A stretch of DNA of 64,000 nucleotides from Cordia subcordata (GCA_028554755.1 JAPTOF010000006.1:5512501-5576500), one strand, 5' to 3'. Shown: positions 47,510 through 60,000, counted from the first letter of the stretch. Translations and numbers: made by a program. The notes: generated by a model from the letters alone, not told the origin.

Positions 47510-47679
47510 ATACTATCTGACCAACTTCTGATTCAGAAACAGACGAAGATTTTGCGTTTAAGTTACAAAAAAATTTCACCCCAGAGCCAAAATGACTCCA
47601 AATACAATTTCTTATACCAAAAAAGTCTACTCCAAATTACTCTCCCAGACCTACCCCAATAGACATTCTATTCAAAGAA

Positions 47680-48650
47680 AGACCAACGCATATGGAAGCT
47701 CATTATTCTGATGGTACTTTATATGAATGGAACATTGATGGCAAGAGTGATTATGAAATCCTTAATCATTTACATGAAATGATTATGGTTTCAAATGTTT
47801 TCAAAATACATAATAAAACTGATACCCATGTTGCCTAACTCCTAATTTTGAGATTTATGAGTATTCTCAAAGGATGGTGGGATAATTATCTCACTGCCAT
47901 TGAAAAACAAGTAATATTAACTGCTGTACAAAGAGATAGGAATGGAAACCCAATCCTAAATGAACAAGGACAAATGATTTCAGATGCTACCTCAACCCTC
48001 ATCTTCCCAGTAGCCCTTCATTTCATGGGACATACAGCACATATTCAAGAAAGACTAATTGAAACCTCTCAAATCTCAGATGCAAAACACTTAGAGATTT
48101 TAGATGGTACAAAGATGTTTTTCTTGCAGGAGTTATGTTAAGACAGGATTGTAATAATGCTTTTGGAAAGAAAAAATTCTCTATGGACTTCTTCCTCTTT
48201 TTGTTGAAAAGGTAAGAACAAAAATTACAAATATTTACGAAAGCATTCCGTATGATGACCTATCATATGGCCAAATCATAAGTTTTATAAATCAAACTGG
48301 ACTTGAATTGTGCATTGACTTACAATAAAAAATCAAATGGAATGACAAAGGATAACAACAAGAAAAGAACTTGGTAATTTTTGCGAACAATTTGGTTACC
48401 AACCTTTACGAGGAACAAAAAGAAAACCCCAAGAAAAATATAAAAGACAATGTAAATCAATGTACAAAATGCAAAAAAGACAAAAATATAAAACAAGAGA
48501 ATCCTTCTTTCAAAAAATAAAAGAAGAAGTTTACCAAAGGGAAAAAGAATAAACAAATACCAACATACTACAAGTGTGGAAAGAAAGGACATTACAAAAA
48601 TCAAAGCTATATTAAACAAAAACTTAATGAAATAGAATTAGATTAAGAAT
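47680..48650 (+). pseudogene. Endogenous caulimovirid coat-protein-like remnant with degraded zinc knuckle
   Basis: Contains a GWWDNYLT motif (about 47872-47895) typical of the caulimovirid capsid core, then frame changes. At about 48565-48615 it has what was a CCHC zinc knuckle: the CGKKGH core remains, but the first and last cysteines are replaced (Tyr and Ser). The coding frame is broken between about 48141 and 48200. Non-functional. Confidence 0.7.
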
Positions 48651-48715
48651 TACATGAACAGATCCTAAACATTATTAGCACTACTCCTTCTTCCTTTGAT
48701 TAGGAAGATGCTGTG

Positions 48716-49398
48716 TTTGTTTGGAGCTTATTATAAGACACTTATCTTATTTGACAGTTTACGTGAAAAAGACTGTTTGTTATCAGCTTATTATAAGACA
48801 CTTATAAGATACTTTTCATAAGATGTCTTATTTGTAGTTATAAAAAATAAGTTGGGTTTAGGGTACTTATATCTTATCTTATATCTTATCAGTTAGAAAA
48901 TAATGAAATATAAAAATATAAACATTTAAAATTAAAAATAAAAATTAAAAAATTAAAAATTTTAAAATAAAAATAAAATATTAAATATTAAAAATTAAAA
49001 TTTAAAAAATAAAAAAATAAAAAATAAAAAAATTAAAGATTAAGAAATTAAAATTAAAAATACAAAAATAAAAAATTTAAAAACTAAATAAATAAAAATA
49101 AAAAATAAAAAAGTTAAAAATTAAATATTAAAAATTAAAAATTAAAATTTCAAAAGTTTTAAAATTTTAAAATAAAAATTAATTAATATTTATATTTTAT
49201 ATTTATTATTTAATTATAAAATTAAAATATCATGAATTAAAATTGATAACATTATTATCAAAGTAACTTATAACAGCATTTCAGCTAACAAACCAAACAG
49301 TCTTATTGCATCAGACACTTATTTCTTATAAGATACTTATCAGATAAGATACTTATCAGATTTCATATTTCAGATAAGACTGTTCCAAACAGGCTAAG
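48716..49398. mobile_element. AT-rich MITE-like insertion inside the viral copy
   Basis: The left end contains TGTTTGTTTGGAGCTTATTA and the right end reads AGCCTGTTTGGAACAGTCTTA inward, forming imperfect inverted repeats. CTTATAAGATACTTAT-type motifs lie near both ends. The core is almost only A and T. It lies between the coat-like and protease regions; the target duplication could not be fixed. Confidence 0.55.
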
Positions 49399-49626
49399 AA
49401 TCTTTTTAAATAGATGAATTAGCTCGCCAAACATCTTCAAGTGAATCCTCTGACACCAAAGAAGAAGAAGTTACAATATCCAAAAATTGTGCCTATTCAA
49501 ATTGTATCCCAAAATTAAAAGTTAATATGATTAAAAGATCTACAAAAGATCAATTAGTAGAATTTGCTACTTATCTCGATTCACCAGAAAAGCAATTAGA
49601 ATATTTAACGAATAATTAGAGAATTA

Positions 49627-50323
49627 GTGGCCGAAGACCAAGCCTTAGAAACTCCAAAGAATCTTCCCTATCATAAAATTGAACCTTTAACATATGATCT
49701 ACATGAAATTCTTTCAAAACAATACAAGCCAAAAGAAATAATGGTTCAAAATCTCCAAACTGAGATAGAATTAATAAAAAAGGAAATCTCTCAACTCAAA
49801 GCAGAAGTTCAAAATATAAATCTAAAACTTGAAACAAAAGTAAGCTCTAATCTAATCTTTGAAAATGAGGAAGCATCAAACTTCCAAATCAGAAGAAAAG
49901 CTTTTTTGAATTATTTATCAGATAACCTACCAAAAATGAAGAACAACTATAACATTGGTGATAAACAACCAAACAACTTTTGCTTTTGTTGCTCTTATCA
50001 ATTCTGGAGCAAATTTAAATTGCTTACAAGAAGGACTTATCCCTACCAAATATTTTGAAAAAACTACCGAAATAATAACAGCAGCAAATGGATCAAAGCT
50101 TCATATCAAATATAAATTAACAAACACTTATATTTGCAAAGACGGAATTTGTATTAAAACCAGCTTTTTATGCATAAAAAATCTTGACACTGAAGTTATT
50201 CTTGGAACCCCCTTTTTTAACTTAATCCAACCTTTCTCAGTTTCCTTAAAAGGAATTGTTGCAAATATTCTTTCTCAAGACGTTTTATTCAAATTTTTGA
50301 TCCTGCTCGAGCAAAAAATTTAA
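49627..50323 (+). pseudogene. Endogenous caulimovirid linker and aspartic-protease remnant
   Basis: A coiled-coil-like stretch (49627-49950) is followed, in a shifted frame, by a retropepsin-like domain (49955-50323). The catalytic aspartate of the D-S-G-A motif is replaced by Asn, so the protease would be dead even if made. The ILGTPF segment near the end of the fold is present. Confidence 0.75.
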
Positions 50324-50337
50324 ATATTCTAAAAAAT

Positions 50338-51117
50338 ATGGTAATCGAAAAGAAAATAAGTTTAATACCGAAGAAATCGTCCCAAATTGAATATCTAAAA
50401 GAAGACAGTGAATTTACAAGCATTGAGGAACAACTATCAAAACTAGAACTTCAACAAAAAATTAAACAATTTCAAGAAAAACTTGAAGATGAAGTTTGTG
50501 CTTCAAATTCGATAGCATTTTGGCAAAGAAAAATGCATGAAGTTTCACTTCCATACACCAAAGACTTTTTTGAATAAATGATTTTTACAAAATCCCAACC
50601 AATTGAAATGAGTGAAGCTACAAAATCCCAACCGATTGAAATGAGTGAAGATTTATTGGAATAGTACAAAAAATATATCCAAGATATTCTTGATAAAGGC
50701 TTAATTAGACCAAGTAAAAGTCCCTGGAGCTGCTCTGCCTTTTATGTTAACAATGTAGCTGAAATTGAAAGACGAGCCCCTAGGATGGTCATCAATTACA
50801 AACCATTAAATAAAGCACTTCAATGGATAAGATATCCAATTCCCAACAAACGAGATCCTCTGAAGAGGCTTGTTCACAGTAAAATATTTTCAAAATTTGA
50901 TATGAAATCAAGATACTATCAAATTTAACTCAAAGAAGAAGATAGATATAAAACAACATTTAATGTCCCTTTTGGTCAATATGAATGGAATGTTATGCCA
51001 TTTGATCTCAAAAATGCCTCTTCTGAATTTCAAAAAATCATGAACGATATTTTCAAGCCCTTTTCAAAATTTCTTATTGTTTATATCGATGACATTTTAG
51101 TCTTCTCAACATATTTT
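50338..51117 (+). pseudogene. Endogenous caulimovirid reverse-transcriptase remnant (5' part)
   Basis: Reverse-transcriptase core with the MVINYKPLN and KFDMKS landmarks and a YIDD box at about 51085-51096. Stops lie at about 50577, 50662 and 50926, and the copy ends just past the YIDD box, so the thumb and RNase H are missing on this strand. A short tandem repeat (TACAAAATCCCAACC, about 50587 and 50620) lies near its start. Confidence 0.8.
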
Positions 51118-51147
51118 GAGTTTTGATATTTTAACTTTTGAGTATTC

Positions 51148-51400
51148 TCAGCAATCCTTGTCAAGTTTTTCAAAAAAGTCATATGGTGAACTTTTGAGTT
51201 TAATATTTGAAGGAAGGTCAAAAGGTTTGGCGATGGGTTGAGAAATTTCTGGTTCAGGATTGTTTGTGCCAGTTCGAGGCCAGTCTTTAGTTGTTAGAAT
51301 AGTTTCAACTCTATCAAGTTGTGTTCTTATAGTATCTAAGTATTGGTTTGTAAAATTATTTTGCTTTGTTATTTTGTTTACATCTTTTATAGTTGCTAGA
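51148..51400 (-). pseudogene. Inverted copy of the endogenous caulimovirid coiled-coil segment
   Basis: The minus strand matches the plus-strand segment at 47180-47420 (shared DVNKI, QLDRVETILTTKD and FDLPSNIKLKSSP). It ends at about 51397, where block B begins. Confidence 0.75.
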
Positions 51401-52356
51401 ACAGTGAAAAGAAAGCCATTCAACAAGTGTCTTTCTCAAAATTCAAACGTATATTCTCTTCCTCACAAAAAATGAAATCGTTACTAGCTCAATTAACAAA
51501 TTATTTGTATTTTCGTTCTGCATGGTTTCACATGCGAGCAATATTTAAAAAATCCAAAAACAAAGGCCACAACCCTCAAGTGGGCACCAAGTCATCGACT
51601 CAAATTCCCTGTCAAAATCTCTTTGTTAGTTTTTTTTTTTTTAATTTTTATATATAAACTCTTTTTTTCTTTTCTTGATTTTTACTCTTGAAGGCCAGAT
51701 GTCATCTTTCTTCCTGTGTGCTTTGGTGGCCTTACGCATAGCACGCTTGCATGCACTTTGCCCTCATCTTTCTTCAGTTTTACACTTACTCATCGTTTTG
51801 CTGATCACTTGGAAACGGACTTCCCAACTTTTAGATCCTCTCGTTATAAGGGAGTCTTGATGGATAATATCATGTTAATTAGATATTTATAATTAAGTTC
51901 AGGATACAAATCTTTAATAATTTAAGTATTTTACTACCATTAAATTTTTTATATTATGTTATATGGTATATGAGATTCAAATTCATAAAAATAATATAGC
52001 TAGAGCTTTCAATTAGCTGCCATCTCACTACCATTAACTTGGTAATCATCACGCTATATATAGTCAAATATAGCTAATTAGTATAAACCTTTACAACTCA
52101 AAGTTTCTATTCTTCATTATTATGCTTATGAAGTTTCCATCCGGCCAATAAATCAAGTGTGGTACTAGCTATGTGTCAAAATACAAACCACGAGGATAAA
52201 TATAAATTAATTGAATTCATCAGCATTGGTAGGAATTAAGTGACTGAAGAATGATATTGGAATAATTTTTTTTATCAGAAAGGAATATATTGGATAAGAT
52301 TTTACGCCACTTAAAAATGTCTCTCTCTTTATTTTATACCACAAAGATTTATATAA

Positions 52357-52482
52357 TTATATCCAATTAGCTACCTTTTCATTGCTGTGGACTTGGTAAA
52401 CGTCACCACTCTTTAAATTAACCTTAGTACACTTACTAGCGATACCATATGTGAACTTTGTCAGTTTTTCCGAAGTTTCCAT
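52357..52482 (-). CDS. 41-codon ORF, intact copy (module alpha, block B)
   Basis: ATG at 52482 to TAA at 52357-52359, 41 residues, beginning METSEKLTKFTYGIASKC and ending NEKVANWI. The copy in block C (62765-62890) has the same start, stop and length; three other copies share a 2-base loss that breaks the frame. Most differences between the two intact copies change the amino acid, which argues against strong selection. It may be a leftover exon rather than a working gene. Protein not recognised, and no signal peptide or membrane segment is visible. Confidence 0.25.
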   Translation of the reverse strand: METSEKLTKFTYGIASKCTKVNLKSGDVYQVHSNEKVANWI

Positions 52483-52658
52483 CCAACAAGCATAAGTGTC
52501 AAACTAAAACCATGACGAGATAAATTAATGACACTTAATAAATTCTTTTTTCGCGCGAATGGAGTATATTTTCGTAATGATTATTATGCCACTAAAAGAA
52601 AGTCAAGATTGCATCAATAGTATCGTCTACTTATTAATGAAAATATTAAATCTTATAA

Positions 52659-53431
52659 GGGCTTGATTAGCATAATTAGCAAATTAAGATACAGATGGTT
52701 GTTTGAGTAACAAACAGTTGTTTGGATAGCGGATAACTTTTACAATTTAGCAGTTAGTGGAGAGATATTTCGTTAGCGAATTATTTTAGATGTCTGTGAT
52801 AAAAGTAGTTATTGGGTTAGCTAGTGAATGCAAAATGACAAAAAAAATATTGGTATCACATTATTGTTGTTATTATTGTTGTTGATGTTGTTGTTGTTAT
52901 TATTATTATTATTTTTATTATCATCGAAATAATTAAAAATTTTATTTTATAATTAAACATATATTTCTTGAAATAATATTTATTAGTAAAGCATACTAAA
53001 ATAACTTTTCTAATAAATTAATTTTATTAATATTGTAAGCAAATATTTTAATTGATTGAAAATTTATATTACCAATGAAAAATAATAAAGGCCGATACTT
53101 TTTAAATATATTTTGAGGTGGATAGAAATTGAAATTAATTTTTGTGTTATTTTAATTTTATATTTGTGAAAAAAATAGAAAAATATATAGAGAGATTAGA
53201 TAGAGGGTAGAATTACCAAAAATATATTAGACAGGGTAATATTGTCAATGAAAAATATGAAACATTAAACTCTATTTTGAAACGCTAATAATATTAAAGT
53301 TTCACAAACATTATATCAAACACTATTTGAAATAAAAACACCGCTCGAAACACTGTTTTACCAAACAACCAAAATTAGAAGAAGTAATGTTTTGACTTGC
53401 TAAACTTAAAAAATTGTTGCCGAATAGGGTC
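52659..53431. mobile_element. Tourist-like MITE in module alpha of block B (773 bp)
   Basis: Begins GGGCTTGATTAGC after TAA (52656-52658) and ends with sequence reading GACCCTATTCGGCA inward, before TAA (53432-53434). A TTG/TTA microsatellite lies at about 52862-52920. Confidence 0.75.
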
Positions 53432-54919
53432 TAAATTAGCAATTAGGGTTAGAAATCTTCCTATTACTTCACTTCAACCGCCGCCATTAGCTAGGTTTAT
53501 GTAGTTTTGTGTGGCACTACACCGGCCATAGCACTGGTACTACGAAATTTAGCATGTGACACATGCAATGCAACGGGTGTTAAATATATGTTTTTATTTT
53601 ATCTTTTTTGTAATTTAAACATTTATATGATTACGACTGAATCACATTCATACGCAGAAGAAGCCAACAAGGATTACAAATAAAAGGAGTACGCCTCAAG
53701 AGCTCAAGGAAAAAGCCCAATCAACCAAAAGATACTATAAATTTGAGCGCCAGGCGCAAAGGCAACAGAAAAAGCCTCAGCTCAACACCTAGCAACACTT
53801 CACCTGGAAAATTCTTGGATGGACTTGGACCTTGACCCCATCCATGGTCCAACGCCTTTGTTATTCGTGGGGTGGGATCATGACAATGGTTAATTTATGC
53901 GCAAAAAAGGACTTGGACCATGGGTGAGGCCATGGTCTAAGTCCATCCAAGTATTTTCCACTTTACACACTACAATTTTATTATTTTCATTTAATTTATA
54001 CTTTATTTTTGTTTATTTTTATCAAAAGCATGATAACATAAGAATTAAGATGGCAAAGTGCACAACAACTAAATGCTATTTGAACGAGTACGTATGAAAT
54101 TGAGCATATATCTTTCCATAATACATTTATCTAATCGGGATAAATCATAATAAATCTTCATTATAAAGTGCTAGTAAACAAATTCAATGTTACTATGTGT
54201 ACGCCTGCGTCATGTCAATGTTCAAATTAATTGCATTTCTAATTTCAAATTATTACTTTTAATATACTAAAATAAAAATTCAAACCTCAGATTTGCTTTC
54301 CTCAAAATCTTTGAAGTACCATACACTATCAAGTGGCATGCAAAATAAAGTATTATAAAAAAAAGGAAAAAAGAAAACACAAGGTTCTCTTGTAAGCTTT
54401 CAATCAGCAACCCTTTTTTTTTTTCTATTTTAAGAAAATTTATTTTAGTTAACAAATTATTTCTAAATTAGCAACTTTTTTCTCTACGTCTTAAAAAAAT
54501 TCCTATTCAAAATTTTTCATGCTATTTGCTTCTCCAACCCACCTCATCATACGCTTAATTTTAATCTAGCTATTTTAAAATTGATTCATACAATAAATTA
54601 CTTATATAAATTAATAATATTAAAGTAATATCAAAATCTGTGTATCGCATGAGTAGACTTTAGTATATATTGTTTGAAAATAGCATATTAATTAAAGGAA
54701 ATGATGCAAAGAGGTTTGAAACTTTTAAAATCATGTCAAATAAAAAACTTGTGATGGATGAATACTTATAGATACCTTTTCCCTTTTATAATTATAAATA
54801 TTTTAATATTATATATTTTCAAAATGGATTTTTCGGTCTCTTAATTATTTTTTGAAGGGAAAAAAGAGACAGAAATTTTAAGGGCCTCATATATTTTGTG
54901 TTCTTTCTTGCAAGTATTC

Positions 54920-55344
54920 AAAAGTCAAAACTTTTCCCTCATGTATTTAAAACCCTAAACACTCCAAAAACTACGCAACGCTAAAACGGCGATGCAAAAT
55001 AATTTCCTTCTTCTTCAACTCAACGCCTGTTAGTTTCCAAACTTCTTCTTTGTATGTGTATGTGTATATTTTATGGGTTTTTTTTTAATTTTTTTTCTCT
55101 TTTTAATTTTGTCTTAAAATCAAAACTGCAAAGTGTTGTAGAATTTGATTATTGAAGATTAGGGTTTTGTTTATTGTTCTACTTTTCGTGTGAGGGTTGG
55201 AAGTTTTGTGTGTGATGATGTTGGTTAGTTCAAAGTTGAATGGATGATGTTTCCATTAAGTTGAGTTGGAGGAAAAGCATTTTGAGGTGGCCACTTTCTA
55301 AAACTGGGATGGAGGTGGAGAAAACTCGTGTAACAATTAATTGA
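54920..55344 (+). pseudogene. Captured promoter plus 34-codon ORF (block B)
   Basis: Same layout as 41340-41757: a TATTTAAAA box at about 54943, a leader, then ATG at 55240 opening 34 codons to TGA at 55342-55344. Several codons differ from block A (for example K for E and W for C), but the length is kept. Confidence 0.35.
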
Positions 55345-55960
55345 ATTCGTTAACATTGGTAGATAAAAAGTGACTAAAGAATGATACTGGAATTCTTTTT
55401 TTTTTATCAAAAAGAAATATATTGAGTATTAATTTTACGCCACTTGAGAATGTCTCGTTCTTTATTTTAGTAAGACAAATTAAGATTTATATAATTATGA
55501 TAAAATTAGACCCAAGTAGCTGCCTTCTCATTGCTGTGGACTTGGTAAACATCACTAATCTTTAAATTAATCTTAACACTTACTAGCGACACCATAGGTG
55601 AACTTTGTCAGTTTTTCCAAAGTTTCCCTACAACAAATATAGTGTCGAACTAAAACCACGAGAAGATAAATTAATGACACTTAATAAATGCTTTGTCCAT
55701 GCGAACGGAGTATATTTTCGTGATGATTATTATGCCACTAAAAGAAAGTCAAGATTGCATCAATAGTATCATCCTTCTAATTAAAGAAAATATTAAATAT
55801 TATTATAGGAAATTAGCAATTAGGGTTAGGAATCATCCTATTACTTCTCTTCTGTTGTCGCCATTAGCCATGCTCACGTAGTTTTAGTGTGACACTATAC
55901 TGGCCATCGTACTTTGTACTATGAAATTTAGCATGTGATCATGTAATGTAACGCGTGTTA
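55330..55960. repeat. Module beta of block B (no MITE)
   Basis: Nearly the same as 41745-42370 by eye, for instance through the stretch beginning CATGCGAACGGAGTATATTT, and more alike to it than to the alpha modules. Carries the frameshifted 41-codon remnant. Confidence 0.75.
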
Positions 55961-56835
55961 TTAGGATGAATAAGGGTTGGTTAAACTAATTAAATTAAAC
56001 CAAATCAATCAAAAAGTTCAGGTTTGTTTAATTATTTTATGTGGTTAAAAATCAACTGGTTTGGTATGGTTAGAAATAGATCTACAAACCAAATCAAGTC
56101 GAACTAAATTCATCCTTAATTTTGTGTATATATCCATATCTAATTTTATGTATATTAGGAGTCGAACCTCCAATCTCATCACAATAATTTTAACTTTAAC
56201 TACCAAGTTATAGCTATACTGTGCTTTGTTTTAATGATAAAAATTTTATGACATTAAATTTGCATAATATGGATAGTAAATCAAATTATATTTTCTTAAT
56301 TTTTATTAACAATTTTGAGTTTTTTTAATTTTTTTAAGAAAATAGAAAACCAACTGAAATCAACATATTTATGTTGGTTTGGTTTGGTTATATGCATAAT
56401 AAAAAAAATCAATTAACTTCGTTTCAAAAGTAAACCAACTAGTTTTACGGTTACGAGCATATCTTAGTTTCATCTCGTGGTTTGGTTTATAGATATAGTC
56501 AAAATTAAATCAAATAAACTATGTACACTCTTATGTGTTACAGATATTTATTCAATCTTTTGTGTAATTTGAATATTTATATGATTAAGAATGAATCACT
56601 TTTATATGCAGAAGAAACCAACAAGGGTTACAAAAATAAGGAGAAAGCTCTAGAGTAAATACAGAAGAGCCCTATCAATAAAAAATACTATAGATAAAGG
56701 CCCAAGCCCAAGGGCAACACAAGAAACTGGGGCCCAACACCTACCACCACTTTACACTCTATAAATTTTATTATTTTTGTTTAATTCATTGTTTATTTTT
56801 TTGTTTTTATCAAAAGTATGATAACATAAGAACTA

Positions 56836-57790
56836 AGGGGCATTTGGTTAGGGGATTGAAAAATCACTCTATGTTCCCAGGATCGTGAACTCTTGAAAAT
56901 GATATAAAAACTATTTGGTATATAAAAAATATTCCTGGTGTATTTCCAGGAATGTTAGTATATAGTTTGGTTTAAAACTAACATTCTTGGAAATCTTGGA
57001 TTACTTTTAAAAAATTCCTAAAGATTGTAAGGAAAATATAAAATTAGTGAACGAGACAAATGCAAGATTCATAAATTAACAATACATATTTCTTTTTCTT
57101 TTTTCAAACTCTCCATCTGTCCCAAGACTTGACCTCAGGTCACCACTCCTGAGAAAGGAAATCTGAACCACCTGAATTGTCCCCTAATCCCTAATTAAAA
57201 ATTATTAGTTAGTTAAAATTTTTATTTTTATTATTAGTAATAATTTACTTAATTATTTTAAATTTTTAATAAAATAATTTAATTACTATTAATTTTTAAT
57301 TTATTATTTTTAATCAATTACTGAATTAATTAATATCTAAATTTTAATTAATTCATTATTTAATTTTTAATTATTATTTTCTAATTTAGTTAAACTTTTA
57401 TTTAATTCATTAATTAACTAATTAATCTTATTAATTAATTGTTTTCAATTATTATATAATATATTTTCAATTAATTAATTAAATTTGCAAATAATTATTA
57501 CTTATAGTTACTTTTTGATTTACAATTATTTTTAAATTTTAAAATTTTAATTTTAAATTTATTGTCTCAAAAATTATTTATTAATTAGTTTTGTAATAAT
57601 TTATTTTTAAATAATATATTTTTATTTTATTAATTAATTAAATCATTAATTAATTAATTATTTATTATTAATTAAAATGAAAAAGTCAACAAAGCCCATA
57701 TTTAATTAAAAATACATATTGACTAATTAATTAATTTATTATTTTTACTATTATAACATAATTAATTTTTTAGTTTATTATTTTTTAGGG
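56836..57790. mobile_element. AT-rich MITE of block B
   Basis: Begins GGGGCATTTGGTTAGGGG, with TTCCAGGAATGTTAG and AACATTCTTGGAAAT motifs, then a long TTAATTAATTA-type core. Same family as 44531 and 10426. The right end is not clear. Confidence 0.5.
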
Positions 57791-58045
57791 AAAAAGATAT
57801 TTAGGTCTCTTACTTTTAGCTATAGGACCAAATAGGTCCTTTAATTTTTATTTTTTCCTTCCCAGGTCCATATTTAGAGAAAATATGTTTAAAAATATCA
57901 TTTTTGCCCTTAACGAGACAAATGACATGGTGAAAGTTTAATTTTTATTTTTGCATTATTCATTGACCATTTGTATAGGCAAAAAATTTTAATTTTTTAA
58001 TATTTTTTATTTATCTTTTACATTATTCATGCAACACTTTGTCAG

Positions 58046-58219
58046 CCATTTAAAAAATTTTAAAAGTTAATCTATTTTTATTTTATTTTTAATTTATTCA
58101 CCATCCTTGAAATCAAGCCAGGCCTTTGTTAGCCATTTAAAAAATTTTAAAAGTTCATTTATTTTTATTTTATTTTTAATTTGTTCACCATCCTTGAAAT
58201 CAAGCCAGGCCTACGATGG
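58046..58219. repeat. 87-bp tandem duplication
   Basis: CCATTTAAAAAATTTTAAAA starts both units (58046 and 58133). Both end CATCCTTGAAATCAAGCCAG followed by GCCT. Confidence 0.8.
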
Positions 58220-58823
58220 TTGTAGGCAAAGAAATGGTCACAGGAATTATACTCTTTATTATTCATGACCATTCCATCGTTGTTTGGCAACAGAATGGCG
58301 ACGAAATATGATTTCTCTTGTTGACATCAATATTTCATAGCTATTCCGTCCTTAAATTGGCGATGGAATGACTGCGTACAATAAATTAGTGCCAGAATCA
58401 CGACGGGACTTTTTTCTTTTTATTAATCATAACCATTGTGTTTGCATTCTATCACTAAAGAATGGCTACGTATAATAAATTGGCGATAGAATAGCGACTG
58501 GATTTTATTCTCTCTATAAAATTCTTCATCAGTCTATAGCTATTCTGTCGCCAACTTGGTGATGGAACGGCAATGAAATATGATTCCTCTTGTTATCATC
58601 ACCATTTCATAGCCATTACATTGCTAAATTAGCGACAAAATGACTACGTATAATAAATTGGCCACGAAATGGTGATAGAAATTTATTTTGTAGGCTACAG
58701 AATGGCGATAGAATGACGATGATTTTTTTTTCGTTTTATTTTTTGTTGTCATTCCGTCGCCATCCCGTTGCCAAATGGCTACGAAATTTTTTTCGCCGCC
58801 TATGGTAGTTTTTCCTTGCAGTG
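58215..58823. mobile_element. Truncated CACTA (En/Spm) element end
   Basis: The right terminus, read inward, is CACTGCAAGGAAAAAC, close to the usual plant CACTA end (CACTACAAGAAAA). The preceding 550 bases are packed with subterminal motifs such as GGCGACGGAATG, ATTCCGTCGCC and CTACGAAAT in both orientations, as in CACTA elements. No matching left end is seen near 58200, so the element is truncated. No transposase. Confidence 0.65.
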
Positions 58824-59289
58824 TATAACTTTCATAAATTATTATTATTATCATAAATGTAATTTAGGAGTTATTAAAATTAATTTCTATGTATGACCAC
58901 TTTAAATGTATAAATGACCCTTACTAATACACAATTCATATTTTGATAAGAAAAAATTACTACATTTAATTTCTAGTTAGACAAAATAAAATAAACTCTT
59001 ATACTTCTTACTTTCAGAATATTAGTCTTGCAAAATCAATGAAATATCTGATAAACTAATTTTGACAAATAATAAAATATTTATGCAATTTAGTAATAAT
59101 TAATAAACCAATTATTTTATTTTTGTAGACTCTTCTACTTTTGCAAAATATTGGGCGTCATTCTGTCTAATCATGCCACTTAGGTATCAAGAGAAAGAAG
59201 AAACCTCTGACATATTCTAAATAAATATATTAAGAGAGATGTATTTGACAACTTAAGTAATAAAACAATTATGTAGCTTTTCTAAAATA
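58824..59289. other. AT-rich intergenic DNA
   Basis: Nothing recognised. Confidence 0.5.
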
Positions 59290-59660
59290 CAATTATGTTT
59301 AAAGTCCCATCATGAGGTCATTTGTGATATTCTGATAATATGGTGGATTTTACCCAGAACCAAAAGTTTTCGTTCAGAGAGAATTGCATCAAGTTGATCA
59401 TGGAAAACCTTTCTCAAATAATTGCAAGCAATGACCCCCTAAAAGCGCACTGTTTATCCCATGCATGCTATATAGCAGTCGTAGTTTTTCATTTTAGCAG
59501 GAAATATGTCTGGGCTATATTTATATATTGCATTATTCTTTGCTTGAGATTTCAAATGTCTATATTTCTTGAGATATTCTCCTCACAAGTCTAGATGAAT
59601 TTTTCACGACCATTCTCATGATTTTATCTTGCAGTTTTTCCTATTATGATGCATGTGAAC
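59290..59660 (+). pseudogene. Duplicated 3' untranslated region of the BTR1-type gene
   Basis: Matches 26865-27240 in order and orientation, with small gaps (for example the CATGGTGACTG part at about 27000 is absent here). No KH-coding exon lies upstream, so only the gene's tail was carried by the duplication. Confidence 0.75.
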
Positions 59661-60000
59661 TACAATTGTTATATAGCATGTATAGTTATGATTGAAAAAT
59701 GACGATATGATTTGTTATATAATTATATAAATAAATAATTCTATCATGTATATCATTATTGATCTCATAAGTAAAAATATAAATAATTGTAGTATGTAAA
59801 CAGTAAAGTTACGTATATATAACAGTAAAACACATACATGCATGCACGCTTGCATAGCCCACCACCACTGATCATGAAGTGTTGAATCCATGCAACTTAT
59901 TCAAGACTGCGAAAGACGAAAAATATTGTATTTTTAAAAGCAGCAATTCCATGCATTGCAGCTGTTATCATTCGTCACCAAGTTGTTAATACCCTGCAGG

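Larger units (their letters stand above)
45108..51397. mobile_element. Endogenous caulimovirid (pararetrovirus) cluster, rearranged and decayed
   Basis: A plus-strand segment (about 45975-51117) carries, in order, a tRNA-Met-type primer-binding site, movement-protein-like, coiled-coil, coat-like, degraded zinc-knuckle, aspartic-protease and reverse-transcriptase remnants. It is flanked by two minus-strand pieces: reverse transcriptase/RNase H (45111-45710) and a copy of the coiled-coil region (51148-51400). The order fits Caulimoviridae, nearest to petuvirus- or florendovirus-like genomes by gene order; the genus is not settled. All frames have stops or shifts, so it is a dead genomic copy. 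It sits exactly between blocks A and B. Confidence 0.85.
51398..57790. repeat. Block B of the triplicated segment
   Basis: Starts CAGTGAAAAGAAAGCCATTC, matching block C at about 61800, and proceeds with the same order as block A: module alpha with Tourist-like MITE, promoter-like stretch, module beta and AT-rich MITE. It lacks the two private insertions of block A. No functional gene seen. Confidence 0.8.
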
